This document shows, one piece after another, positions 8,701 to 15,292 of a stretch of 17,472 bases of DNA (position 1 is the stretch's first letter; each line of letters opens with the position of its first letter). This stretch comes from Thaumasiovibrio sp043421945 (GTDB lineage Bacteria; Pseudomonadota; Gammaproteobacteria; Enterobacterales; Vibrionaceae). A model generated the notes under the pieces. It made no database searches. It saw only the letters and a list, made by a program, of their open reading frames with translations, and had not been told where the DNA came from. Where the stretch lies: contig JBHOGO010000087.1 of assembly GCA_043421945.1 (NCBI GenBank), positions 1-17,472 on the forward strand, in the 5' to 3' direction. The translations under genes and the position numbers were made by a program.

Positions 8701-9325
8701 AATAACAGTTATTAGCAGAACCATTAATTCGTTCTGTTAGCGTGGTCTTCTGTACTGGTGATAGGTTGACTTGCAGCACTGTCTGTTCGCTTCGCAATTG
8801 CTCAATGCTGTTCATCAGCGCTGCATTTTGCTCAACCTCAAACAGGGATAAGATCTTATCCAAGGTACCACGCTTGTGTTCCAACAGGTCGAGTAAAGAG
8901 CGAGAGTTGGAAGGTGCGTAAAGAAGGCGGTCGATAACGGCTGTTTTTTGTTGCTCATCAAGAAACTTACACCCAATTATCCTGTCCGTTAAGTTGTTAT
9001 AGGCTTCTAATACGTTATCGACAGAATTGGTTATGTAGTAGATAGTTCTTGGTTCATAATTTTCGCCTAACGTAAGCTCCTGCTTAATATCATCTAAGAC
9101 GGCTTTGATGATCAATGACAATGTATTATGCGTTTTGCCGACACCGGTCGGAAAGGGTATTGGCATATAACAGCCCTCAGGGGACTCAATGACTTGAGCC
9201 TGGTAGAAGTCTGTTTCGAGTAATTCATAAATGGGGTTTGTATCATCTAGCGAAGGAACGCTACTATTTGGAAACGCGTTGAGAAGCCGCAGTCTACTGG
9301 CAGGAACATGCTCTGTTGTCATCAT
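5717..9325 (-). CDS. ddmD: DdmD-like SF2 helicase with C-terminal nuclease
   Basis: DdmD is the helicase-nuclease effector of DdmDE; loaded onto DNA by guide-bound DdmE, it unwinds and degrades plasmid DNA. At 1202 residues this protein has the DdmD length. Readable motifs: Walker A PTGVGKT at 59-65 (K64); DEVD box at 284-287 after SMLLI; a motif Ia/Ib-like region around 265-275 (VVFMTTKKF); motif V-like VIAITAYQTMASG in the 720-740s; and motif VI QAVGRAARTE with R861. Near the C-terminus FDEIIVFSQQKALIDFKHW carries D1094/E1095, D1107 and K1109, matching a PD-(D/E)xK nuclease core. AAGGTG lies 4 bases before the first of two adjacent ATG codons, supporting the start. It is the first gene of a pair with the ddmE-like gene 14 bases downstream. 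No lesion is seen, so the system may be functional. Alternatives such as a DinG- or Cas3-like helicase fit less well given the partner gene. Confidence 0.8.
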   Translation of the reverse strand: MMTTEHVPASRLRLLNAFPNSSVPSLDDTNPIYELLETDFYQAQVIESPEGCYMPIPFPTGVGKTHNTLSLIIKAVLDDIKQELTLGENYEPRTIYYITNSVDNVLEAYNNLTDRIIGCKFLDEQQKTAVIDRLLYAPSNSRSLLDLLEHKRGTLDKILSLFEVEQNAALMNSIEQLRSEQTVLQVNLSPVQKTTLTERINGSANNCYSALIRHIQKIQLGDDPVLLTDRNITLLSALIPGVKMEAREAQVVFMTTKKFLFGLQQSKGKFHPARHLSNSMLLIDEVDRQHQEILTHLVSSNDTDLLATLRTIHSNLKEQKLCTKPQYAGIEEMFETYLKEVTEFFDKWSIQHSFDIHHSAMNEDRQILLFSDTLTTHNTSVKGRLALSFNDEHRQHEIALRGHVENRTEHDFPKFLGGLERLVNRTFHALVRRAEEQYRDNLSSMISPYELRQLTSSQAIASILDQLNLHSLRYHLNQQLNYLVGRKYSPRKSAANYHTRGIRLIEVDRLPEAQDSVMFKHHGFNMSPSGMLASWVESGCCILGVSATAECPSVIHNFDIKYLERCLGPNFIQLSKAQRGAIRAYYDSERNYSGNGVEIFSDHVEQNNVFIRDLIGQWKPGAKNRELLYRRLFQCDDRRIDFNLVWLSKLCLAMQKFAQSKDNRYMLGMLNRGIKGDLCQFLSWYGDYLAGISGTPIKVVSGINAHFLKQGRFDKEVITHLETQPGKVIAITAYQTMASGKNPDYKFSPQFENDSLRHVGHRSSERTDIDFMYLEEPTNLLSVDGKPETRTSDRLLLFSYGMALQESGALTPASANSWAYKVVTHKSPNNLCNELKRQYYRKDSDDCIHAIFRVIEQAVGRAARTEMKRESIYIVADSLLIQLLSKDERDASLFSHEYRELVTYAKRHFGMLNPPIDKAAKRRQNLAILHTARSLGAIDQMLTLINNKPNSKDIDAWQSLRYLALKTPASVQAPVYDEYYVRSPEESGYSYTPAMDEWQSDDYRFFELAIAPMSRVSESRSLLPIFMRNEVVKSHFVTYGFATQWPPSASYVLTPPMFINIYLGALGEEVGKAILQHHGFSFEPLPIEHFEAFDEIIVFSQQKALIDFKHWDLESWRSLSDETRQATMTKFRDKLSAVGLSKLVICNMLKQGDEPVSYYDWNFNSQPNAVGSSIIAIPNLINEHDSSVDIESITALVRWLNT

Positions 9326-9578
9326 TTCACCTTAAAGAACTCTTTTCTTCAATGTATATATGATTGATTACAAAGCAATTATATATTCCAGGCTTTGTGT
9401 CCTGCACCGTACTTCGTTGCTATAGCTTGTTTCACGCTTACATAATAGTGCTTACGCTGGCACTCTATTTGTTTAGGGAGACGATGCAATTACCGCCATC
9501 TACTCTTTTTGGGGTTGAGGCTGTACTAAATATAGGGTCACCTTATGGTAACCCATTTTATGAGACACAAGTCTTATC
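9326..9578. other. Intergenic gap with an imperfect dyad
   Basis: This 253-base gap separates the NYN/PIN gene from the ddmD-like gene and must carry the ddmD promoter if the two are not co-transcribed. It holds an imperfect dyad GGGTCACC-TTAT-GGTAACCC at 9535-9554 (7 of 8 positions pair), just past the stop of the upstream gene, which could be an operator or weak terminator. A 36-codon plus-strand frame at 9484-9594 has a decent ribosome-binding site (GGAG before ATG) but no recognisable features and is not called a gene. Confidence 0.45.
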
Positions 9579-10154
9579 TCAGTGGCAGAAATAAGTTCTA
9601 CCCCTTTGATATATTAGCTGCCTCTCGAGCATCGACTCGAGTAACTCCACAGTCTTGCCGTAAGGGAGCGATAAGTGGCAGGCTAGTGTACCAACCTTCA
9701 GCCCGTACCTATACTTCCTAATATGGTTACATACTGAAGTATACCTTCCTACGTCCCCATTTTGAAAAGTAATACTCAGCGTGTTGCACATTGCCGCACA
9801 CGAGCGAGTGAAAGAACTACCCAGTTTTTTCATCACACAGGGATGAAGGCTTACCCTGGCAGCGAACAGTGAGCAGGTGACTATTAGCATCTGTACAAGT
9901 TTTTTGTCGCCACTGACGATCAAAACATCCTCGACGCGATGCTCCAGGAGCATATTATAGAGGTAGATAATCAAGTAAGTATCTGCGGCTTCAGGAACAG
10001 TAGGAACGAGCAGCAACACCTCGCTGCCTTCATATCTCAGGTTACTTGCCTTATTAGAGGCGGCAAGTAGAATAGTAGACTCTCTATGTGGGAAAGAAAT
10101 ATGCCTCACGGGGTATTGATCGGCGTCTATGACGACAAGCTGTTTAATATCCAT
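9579..10154 (-). CDS. NYN/PIN-like putative nuclease with C-terminal wHTH
   Basis: The 191-residue protein has three spaced acidic motifs typical of NYN/PIN-fold ribonucleases: IDADQYP with D10 and D12, EAADTYL with D58, and IVSGDKKLV with D83. In these families such aspartates bind the metal at the active site. Residues about 150-191 (GTLACHLSLPYGKTVELLESML then QRGRTYFC) look like a winged helix-turn-helix, which could bind nucleic acid. The start at 10154 is preferred over an upstream in-frame start at 10193 because AGAGAGGGA lies just upstream and the protein then begins at the first strand of the fold (MDIKQLVVIDAD). It lies upstream of, and on the same strand as, the ddmD-ddmE pair, so it may be a regulator or extra nuclease of that system, or an independent cargo gene. 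Family assignment is from motifs only. Confidence 0.55.
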   Translation of the reverse strand: MDIKQLVVIDADQYPVRHISFPHRESTILLAASNKASNLRYEGSEVLLLVPTVPEAADTYLIIYLYNMLLEHRVEDVLIVSGDKKLVQMLIVTCSLFAARVSLHPCVMKKLGSSFTRSCAAMCNTLSITFQNGDVGRYTSVCNHIRKYRYGLKVGTLACHLSLPYGKTVELLESMLERQLIYQRGRTYFCH

Positions 10155-10616
10155 AAATCCCTCTCTTACGGGATTTGCAGACAGCACCACCACAAACCCC
10201 GTTTATTTGGCTAAACGAAATCGTGATGATGTTCCCCTTCGGCAGTAAACCGCCGGAGCATTGCTCTTCGAGGTACTCATCTAACTTTAATTGTAGCTCA
10301 ATACTTCTTTGAGTGGGGGACTAGCAACAAAATAAACAATAAACATTTCGCCTAAATCATTGGTCATTTCCGGTGCGTTAGCTTGTTTCAGTGGCGTAAA
10401 AGAAGCAGGATTTTTTCATTTATTTATTGTCACTGGTGGACGTTTGATTACGTAAATTTGCTTTTTTTAATTACTTAATGCGATGGTTAGTAATATCAAA
10501 AATTCAATGTGTAGTGGATTATCAAATTTGGCCACATAGTTAGAGTTTTTGCATGAGCAAAAGTAAGTCAAATTAATAGGCCTTAAATCGGATTCAATCC
10601 TGCTCTAGCATGATGT
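10155..10616. other. Non-coding region upstream of the NYN/PIN gene
   Basis: About 460 bases without a supportable gene on either strand. It should contain the promoter of the minus-strand NYN/PIN gene. The part near 10390-10560 is very A/T-rich, with T runs at 10413 and 10463, and forms the left flank of the IS110-family insertion. No attC-type integron recombination site was recognised at the insertion point. Confidence 0.4.
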
Positions 10617-10682
10617 ATGGAATCCACTCCCTCCTTTGCCAATCTAGACTTAGCAAAGTGAGACAAATTCGAGGGTTCCAAT

Positions 10683-11713
10683 ATGTTGACTAAAAATGTT
10701 ATCGCTATCGACTTAGCAAAAAATGTTCTTCAAGCCTGTCATATCAGTATTCATGGTGAGCTACTGTCTAATAAACCTCTCAGTCGCCAGAAAATGAAAG
10801 AGTTTCTAGCCAAAGCCAAACCCTCTATTGTTGCTATGGAAGGATGTTGTGGTTGCCATTATTGGGGGCAATTAGCTGAAAGTTTTGGACACGAAGTGAG
10901 GATCATCAACCCTAAGAAAGTGGAAGGCTATTTAGAAGGTCATAAAACAGATCATAATGATGCTCTCGCCATTGGTAATGCTGCTATTCAAATCGGTATA
11001 AAATACAGTCAACCAAAGTCGCTTGAACAGCAATCAATGCAATCTTTGGAAAGTAGCCGCCGTTTCTTATCTCGCAGTGTAGTTTCATTGGGGCAGCATA
11101 TTCGAGGCACGATTTTAGGCTATGGGATAGCTAACCCTAGAGGCGAAAAAGGGTTAAAAGCGTCGGTTCAAACAGTGCTTGATGGAGAGACATCAATACC
11201 CGCCAATGTCGTATCAGTCTTATCTATGCTGTGGGGGCAATATAAAGAACTAAAAGCAAAACTCATTGCGTTTGAAAAAGAGAAAAACGCTTTAACCCGT
11301 CAAATAGAACCATGCCAGCGATTAATGGAAATTGAAGGTGTTGGTGAAACAACGGCTGCGATGCTCTATACAACTCTTGGTGATGGAAAGCAGTTCAAGA
11401 ATGGAAGACAAGCTTCAGCATTTGTTGGTCTTACACCAAAGCAACACAGTTCGGGCGGTAAGGTCTTTATGATTGGGATCGATAAATGCGGCGGTGTGAA
11501 GGAACTACGCTCTCTTCTTTATCTTGGTGCATGTCTTATGTTGGACGGTTACCCGAAAAGCCAAAAACTCAGAAAGACGCTTGGCTGAGGAGTATTATAG
11601 ATCGTATCGGCTTCAAGAAAGCCTGTATTGCACTGGCTAACAAGGTGGTGCGGACTGCGTGGGCAATGCTTCGGTATGAGACTGAATATATACCAGTTTT
11701 GCTCACCGATTAA
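10683..11713 (+). pseudogene. IS110-family transposase, frameshifted near its C-terminus
   Basis: IS110 recombinases use a RuvC-like DEDD domain and a C-terminal Tnp domain with a catalytic serine, guided by a bridge or seeker RNA. Visible here: D10 in AIDLAKN, E53 in AMEGC, D90 and D93 in HKTDHNDA, the helix-hairpin-like IEGVGETTA around 218-226, AFVGLTPKQ, and SSGGK with S256/S257 as candidate nucleophile. GAGG lies 8 bases before the ATG. The first frame ends after 301 residues at 11588. The normal C-terminal sequence (WLRSIIDRIGFKKACIALAN and on to IPVLLTD) continues in the -1 frame to 11713. The shift lies between about 11525 and 11575. It is most likely decay; programmed -1 frameshifting at the A-rich stretch near 11560 is possible, but no canonical slippery heptamer is in frame. 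Confidence 0.85.
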
Positions 11714-11929
11714 TCACTAACAGATTCTAAAGTTTTACAAAATGATGATGCATAAAAGGTAAGACCAACCTACTGAAAACCTGGCCATTCCTTCATGCTA
11801 TACAAGCTGATAACACGATGAGGACAGTAGGTGCGCAAAACATCAAAGGCTAGAAGGTAGCGCCTTCAAAAAGAAGCCGAATATACGACCGCATCTTAAC
11901 TTTGATTGCCAAAATCATTTTGTAAATAC
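11714..11929 (+). ncRNA. Candidate bridge/seeker RNA region of the IS1111-type element
   Basis: In the IS1111 group the RNA that pairs with donor and target DNA comes from the 3' non-coding part of the element. This 216-base stretch between the transposase stop and the right inverted repeat has fitting structure: ACCTACTG (11768-11775) pairs with CAGTAGGT (11825-11832) across a 49-base internal region, and GAAGG/CCTTC (11853-11867) forms a compact hairpin. The assignment is by analogy, position and these two stems; the guide loops were not derived. Confidence 0.4.
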
Positions 11930-11959
11930 GTGGATTCCATATAAGCAATGGGGCAAAAG

Positions 11960-11986
11960 CGAGTCAGAGCAGATCAGTCTGACTCG
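11960..11986 (-). terminator. Strong 9-bp hairpin, terminator-like on the minus strand
   Basis: CGAGTCAGA pairs perfectly with TCTGACTCG around a 9-base loop. On the minus strand it is followed by a short T run (GCTTTTG) and lies about 35 bases after the stop of the antitoxin fragment, so it was probably that gene's terminator. Confidence 0.5.
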
Positions 11987-12020
11987 GATGAGGTGGTAAC
12001 TTCTTACCTTGTTAGTATCG

Positions 12021-12140
12021 TTAGAACTTCATACCAAAGTGATGACCATCGCGCATCTCTATACCGATACGTAACTGACCGCCTAAAGCTTCAACATGGC
12101 GTTGTTGCATCTGGAAATCAGTACGCTTGTACAGCAGCAT
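12021..12140 (-). pseudogene. C-terminal fragment of an XRE-family antitoxin
   Basis: A 39-codon frame whose last 26 residues (HVEALGGQLRIGIEMRDGHH then FGMKF) closely parallel the C-terminus of the complete antitoxin 60 bases away (YIEAAGGKLRIDVELPDGNH then FGFPV). It is therefore the 3' end of a second antitoxin gene of the same family on the same strand. The helix-turn-helix part is missing. KRTDFQ in front also fits the linker of such antitoxins. A perfect hairpin downstream fits its old terminator. The break at the 5' side lies next to an IS6-like end sequence. Confidence 0.7.
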
Positions 12141-12157
12141 AACTTTGCGACAGAGCC
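12141..12157 (-). mobile_element. Possible IS6-family terminal sequence
   Basis: On the minus strand GGCTCTGTCGCAAAGTT resembles the terminal inverted repeats of IS6-family elements (GG-CTGTTGCAAA type). It lies exactly where the antitoxin fragment breaks. No second end or transposase is present, so at most a relic of an insertion and deletion remains. Chance similarity cannot be excluded. Confidence 0.3.
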
Positions 12158-12196
12158 CAAATTTCTTGCCCCCCTCAATAAGGTCCTTCTAATCTT

Positions 12197-12502
12197 TTAC
12201 ACTGGGAAACCAAAGTGATTTCCATCTGGCAGCTCTACATCTATACGAAGCTTACCACCGGCTGCCTCAATGTACTTCTTTAGTGAGCTAAGGCGTAGGT
12301 CTTTACCAGGCTTTTCTAGGTTAGCAACTGATGGCTGACTAATGCCCATAGCTTTAGCAATCTCTACCTGAGAAAGATTGGTGATCTCTCTTAGTTCAGC
12401 AAGTCGAATATCAAGAAGCATATCTGCGGCTTTATCTTTCGCTGCGGCAAGTGCTTCTGGTGACATTTTTGCGTCAAGTGCGCTTAATGGGTTACTTTTC
12501 AT
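12197..12502 (-). CDS. XRE-family antitoxin of a type II toxin-antitoxin pair
   Basis: The 101-residue protein has a typical Cro/CI helix-turn-helix: LREITNLSQVEIAKAMGISQ with PSVANLE following, about residues 37-63. A C-terminal part (SSLKKYIEAAGGKLRIDVEL) is characteristic of antitoxins paired with RelE/ParE-like toxins of the HigB/Gp49 type. It neutralises the toxin and represses the shared promoter. Its ATG lies 11 bases inside the toxin gene, so the two are translationally coupled in toxin-first order, as in HigBA-type loci. A fragment of a related antitoxin lies just downstream. Confidence 0.9.
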   Translation of the reverse strand: MKSNPLSALDAKMSPEALAAAKDKAADMLLDIRLAELREITNLSQVEIAKAMGISQPSVANLEKPGKDLRLSSLKKYIEAAGGKLRIDVELPDGNHFGFPV

Positions 12503-12842
12503 TTCTAAGTTCCTCTAAATGCTCATCGAACTCTGCATCCGCTACCGGAATCATCTTCTTGTAGAATCTCTTATCGCCAGTTTTGTCACCGCCGCATAAG
12601 ATAATGCCTGTTCTTTCTGGGTCAAAAGCAAAGAAAGCTCTAATGGGTTTGCCATTGCTTTGCACTCGCAATTCTTTCATGTTGCTATGCTTTGAGTCTT
12701 CCACCGTGTCAGCGTATGGTCTACTCAATTGCGGTCCACGCTCAAGAAGAACTTGAATGCCTGCACGAACATTAATTTGAACGCTCTCATCCAGTGACAG
12801 AAACCACTCATCAAAAAGTGGTCTAGTGAGTACATTCCACAT
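12492..12842 (-). CDS. RelE/ParE-type toxin (HigB/Gp49-like)
   Basis: The 116-residue product matches the Gp49-like HigB toxin family from end to end: N-terminal FDEWFLSLDESVQ, GPQLSRPYADTVEDSKHSNM, KELRVQ, then RAFFAFDPERTGIILCGGDK and KRFYKKMIPVADAEFDEHLE. These toxins act as ribosome-dependent or free mRNA interferases. R and K residues in KELRVQSNGKPIRAFFAFDP and GGDKTGDKRFYKK are the conserved basic positions seen in the family. Transcription starts from an A/T-rich operator-promoter just upstream (12864-12898). Length is normal and no lesion is seen, so the pair is probably active and would help stabilise the element in its host. Confidence 0.9.
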   Translation of the reverse strand: MWNVLTRPLFDEWFLSLDESVQINVRAGIQVLLERGPQLSRPYADTVEDSKHSNMKELRVQSNGKPIRAFFAFDPERTGIILCGGDKTGDKRFYKKMIPVADAEFDEHLEELRNEK

Positions 12843-12863
12843 GTTTTTTCTTTGTTTTGTTAG

Positions 12864-12898
12864 TATAGATTATATTCTATATAGATTAGTATCTATAT
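12864..12898 (-). promoter_or_regulatory. Toxin-antitoxin operator with two dyads and -10 box
   Basis: Two palindromes centred about 16 bases apart: TATAGA-TTATAT-TCTATA at 12864-12881 and ATATAGAT-TAGT-ATCTATAT at 12879-12898. They share the half-site TATAGA. On the minus strand a perfect TATAAT (-10) lies inside the first dyad, 27 bases before the toxin ATG. Antitoxin binding here would block the promoter, the usual conditional autoregulation of type II pairs. Confidence 0.7.
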
Positions 12899-13140
12899 AC
12901 AATCTCAGTATTTTTAAACAACCTTTTCGCTCTGGTAGAGAGCAAGCATGAAATCTTATTGTTTCGCAATACTTTGCTAAACTATACTAGTTTGAATTGG
13001 GTGTACTGATAAAGCATTAGCTAATCTGCTTTTAACCAAATTTGCAAGAGGCAGGGAGGTTGACATACCACATCGTTCCCATATCTAAGCATCTACGCCA
13101 CAAGATCATAGGTAGGCATGGAAGTGAAACGTACAGCCAT
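12899..13140. other. Non-coding gap, nothing supportable
   Basis: No gene or RNA was recognised. A perfect 10-base palindrome ATTAGCTAAT lies at 13016-13025. The gap separates the toxin-antitoxin unit from the conjugative-element remnants and probably contains a junction. Confidence 0.4.
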
Positions 13141-13431
13141 CTAACCATCCTCTGCCATCTCCAGTATTTGGCCTTCACCTAGTTTGTTATGCGTCAGCAC
13201 ATCCAGATCATGCCCTTTTACTTTCAGCAACATAGATTCAGGCTCATCACGCAATACCCATCCAGATGGATTCTGGGAAAAGTACTCCTGCATGGTGAAC
13301 GTTTTGGGCCGGGTGATCGATGATAACTCTTTTATTTCTGCTCCTGAAATGCGATGAAATAGAAATAGCTGAGGAGTTTCAGGATCCTTATCTGATAAGA
13401 CCCAAACATTAAACAGATAAGAAAAAGTAGG
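13141..13431 (-). pseudogene. C-terminal fragment, possible WYL-domain regulator
   Basis: An open frame without a start codon (bounded upstream by TGA at 13432-13434) encodes about 96 residues: FSYLFNVWVLSDKDPETPQ, LFLFHRISGAEIKEL, FTMQEYFSQNPSGWVLRDEP, then LLKVKGHDLDVLTHNKLGEG. The order of a strand ending in FHRI, then F-M-EYF, then GWVL resembles the end of WYL domains, which are ligand-sensing modules of bacterial transcription regulators common in defence islands. Its 5' part was lost at the junction with the IS91-type fragment near 13435. The family call is tentative; that it is a truncated protein-coding stretch is more certain. Confidence 0.4.
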
Positions 13432-13453
13432 TCAAACCACCTCATTCTGATTC

Positions 13454-13857
13454 GTGAAGTCGAGAGTTGCTGTGTTGCTAAAGCGAAGCCAAGATGTATT
13501 ACCTTTCGCTTATCATCATTTGGTTTTTACGATACCACACGAGTTTAATGCGCTCGTTAAAGTTTATCCGAAAGAGGTTTACCAAAGTCTATTTCATTCT
13601 GTATGGGCAACGTTACGTGCCTTTGCCAATAAGAGGCATCATCTGGAAGGACAGCTTGGTGCATTGATGGTGTACATACTTGGGGGAGAAACCTTAGCCA
13701 GCATACCCACATACATTATTTGTTACCCGGGGTTGTGCTGACAGCTGATCGGCAGTGGCGCCCGACAAGGAAACCGACCTACCTATTCCCAGTAAAAGCA
13801 TTATCAGTCCGTTTTAAGAAGGAGATGCTTTCCCGTGCTCACCAAATTATCGATACT
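13454..13857 (+). pseudogene. IS91-family transposase fragment, frameshifted
   Basis: IS91-type transposases are HUH (Y2) rolling-circle enzymes. Here PFAYHHLVFTIPHEFNALV, then SVWATLRAFANKRHHLEGQ and LGALMV match the centre of that family. The next family block, HTWGRNLSQHTHIHYLLPG then VVLTADRQW, is read only after shifting frame at about 13670-13676, consistent with loss of one base. The second frame runs on through PTYLFPVKALSVRFKKEM to about 13857. Both the N-terminal zinc-binding region and the C-terminal part with the catalytic tyrosines are missing. The HTHIH stretch corresponds to the HUH metal-binding motif. The fragment is joined on its right to the 3' side of the ParB-like fragment. 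Confidence 0.75.
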
Positions 13858-14210
13858 CACAAAAACTTGTTGGATGATGCGAAGAGTGCCTTTTCTGGGA
13901 TAGGCTTGGAAGTCACGAGCATTTGGAACGGTAAGTTATACAACATGGCCACCCGCATTCTACGCGAGCCATCGACAAGGCAATACGTCGTTTGACCTGA
14001 ACTGGTGTCTTCGTAACCCCAAGCTGGCTGTACTTGGCCATTCTTGCGAATGTCTTCCGCGATGTCGCGGAGATCAGGGTTTTGGTCTCTATGGTTGAGC
14101 GATGAGACACCTACGAGCTTGCTAATTTGCGATGGCTCTATCGATTTCAAATGAAATATGTAGGGCTTGTTTTGGATCCGCAATGTAATCGCTTGTTCAG
14201 GTTTGTGCAT
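13857..14210 (-). pseudogene. ParB-like N-terminal domain, 3' truncated
   Basis: The 117 residues contain the ParB/Spo0J N-terminal (ParB-like nuclease/CTPase) signature: LRDIAEDIRKNGQVQPAWGY, then YCLVDGSRRMRVAMLYNLPF, corresponding to the IRxxGLxQP and GxRRxRA motifs. Proteins of this type on plasmids and ICEs are normally about 250-350 residues, with a DNA-binding domain after this one. Here the frame ends soon after KALFASSNKFL, at the junction with the IS91-type fragment. It is divergent from the SprT-like gene. An ATG preceded by a GGAATGAGA-type stretch supports the start. The fragment probably cannot act in partition. Confidence 0.7.
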
Positions 14211-14426
14211 GTTTATCTCATTCCGTGATGTCGTCTTGTAAATTCTACACGGTAACCCAATGCTCTAGGTTATAAAAACACCCAATATCGGCATGAAAGT
14301 CAATTTTTCACGTTCTGAAAACCTTCAAACAGTGTGCGGATTTTTTTTGTGTGCCCAACATGGGTTACTCGAAACAGCGTAAGGATAATTTTGGATAGTA
14401 CAATACAAAAATGATGAACTGCGTAA

Positions 14427-15242
14427 CGGGCTGGCTTATTTACGCAACCGACAAAGACTTGCTACGACGAGCTTCAATTTGCCTACCATTTCTTTAATCA
14501 GCGCCTGTTTCACGGTGAGCTACCCAATTGCCTCATCACGCTGCAGCGTCAACCCAAAATGCTAGGCTTCTTCTATCCTGAACGCTTCTCAAATCGTCAG
14601 ACAGCGATTTGTAATGAAATCGCACTCAACCCTGCCTACTTTCTCGATAGGGGCTGTAAGGACGTTATGAGCACCTTGGTGCATGAAATGGTACATGCGT
14701 GGCAGCATCATTTCGGAAAGGCGGGTCGTCGCGGTTACCATAACAAGCAGTGGGCAGCCAAAATGGTCCAAGTCGGATTGCTCCCCACCAGTACTGGTAT
14801 CGCTGGTGGCAAGCAAACAGGTCAGCGAGTCTCTCACCTTGTGATGCACGATGGCGAATTTGATAGGGCGTATGAAGCATTGATGCAGAGTGATTTCAAT
14901 CTTTCATGGTTTGACTTACTCCCCAGTCTGGATTTACTTAATCATCTCGTGCTAGGGGCTGAAACTCCAGAAGAGCAACTCAGCATTCTTATGGATTACT
15001 ATGAAGACTTAGGTATTGATAGTTCGCTGGCAAAGGAAGTGCTTATCGAAGGTCTTAAATGTTCGGGTAAAACATTGGGTACGAGAGTGCGTTATCAATG
15101 TCCGTCTTGTGAAATTAACGTGTGGGGCAAACCCTTGCTCAATATCGTCTGTGGTGACTGTGATTGCGGTTTAGAGGCTAACTTCGAAAACAACGATGCT
15201 AAGCCGACCGTCGTACTAACACTGAGTGGTGACGACTATTAA
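14427..15242 (+). CDS. SprT-like zinc metalloprotease, start codon unclear
   Basis: SprT-like proteins are zinc proteins related to SPRTN proteases and are often found on conjugative plasmids and ICEs. From the ATG at 14559 the key residues are HEMVH at 42-46 (HExxH zinc site), HHFG, and a C-terminal zinc ribbon CPSC and CGDC (about 180-202). Homology clearly begins further upstream: YDELQFAYHFFNQRLFHGEL, starting at 14463, is the usual SprT N-terminal helix. The frame is open back to 14427, just after a TAA, but contains no ATG, GTG or TTG before 14559. Either the original start was lost through a frameshift or rearrangement, or a non-standard start is used. Starting at 14559 would drop about 30 family residues. 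The 14211-14426 gap upstream, shared with the ParB-like gene, holds no recognised feature beyond an A/T-rich probable promoter zone. Confidence 0.8.
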   Translation, partial: RAGLFTQPTKTCYDELQFAYHFFNQRLFHGELPNCLITLQRQPKMLGFFYPERFSNRQTAICNEIALNPAYFLDRGCKDVMSTLVHEMVHAWQHHFGKAGRRGYHNKQWAAKMVQVGLLPTSTGIAGGKQTGQRVSHLVMHDGEFDRAYEALMQSDFNLSWFDLLPSLDLLNHLVLGAETPEEQLSILMDYYEDLGIDSSLAKEVLIEGLKCSGKTLGTRVRYQCPSCEINVWGKPLLNIVCGDCDCGLEANFENNDAKPTVVLTLSGDDY

Positions 15243-15292
15243 AGGCTTTTGCTGAATTAAACGAATGCACTATTGCGATATTAGAGTGACGC

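Larger units (their letters stand above)
10617..11940 (+). mobile_element. IS110-family element of the IS1111 type
   Basis: A DEDD transposase gene is bracketed by an 11-base inverted pair: ATGGAATCCAC at 10617-10627 and GTGGATTCCAT at 11930-11940. Subterminal inverted repeats with a short 5' and a long 3' non-coding stretch (here about 55 and 216 bases) are the layout of the IS1111 group; classic IS110 members lack such repeats. In this group the true ends lie a few bases outside the repeats, so the boundaries given are minimal. No target duplication is expected for this family. The transposase is frameshifted, so this copy is probably inactive. Confidence 0.75.

Noticed and set aside
9364..9594. 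Plus-strand ORF of 76 codons between the NYN/PIN and ddmD genes
   Set aside because: It has no recognisable pattern, overlaps the end of the NYN/PIN gene on the opposite strand and lies in the ddmD upstream region; a real gene is unlikely.
10561..10627. Integron attC site as the IS1111-type target
   Set aside because: Some IS1111 elements insert into attC sites, but no paired core sites or cassette structure are readable on either flank.
11948..12142. Plus-strand ORF of 64 codons
   Set aside because: The minus strand of the same stretch encodes a clear antitoxin C-terminus and a hairpin, so the plus frame is antisense noise.
13026..13140. Short open frame on the plus strand before the WYL-like fragment
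   Set aside because: Open for about 40 codons but without start, ribosome binding site or recognisable motif.
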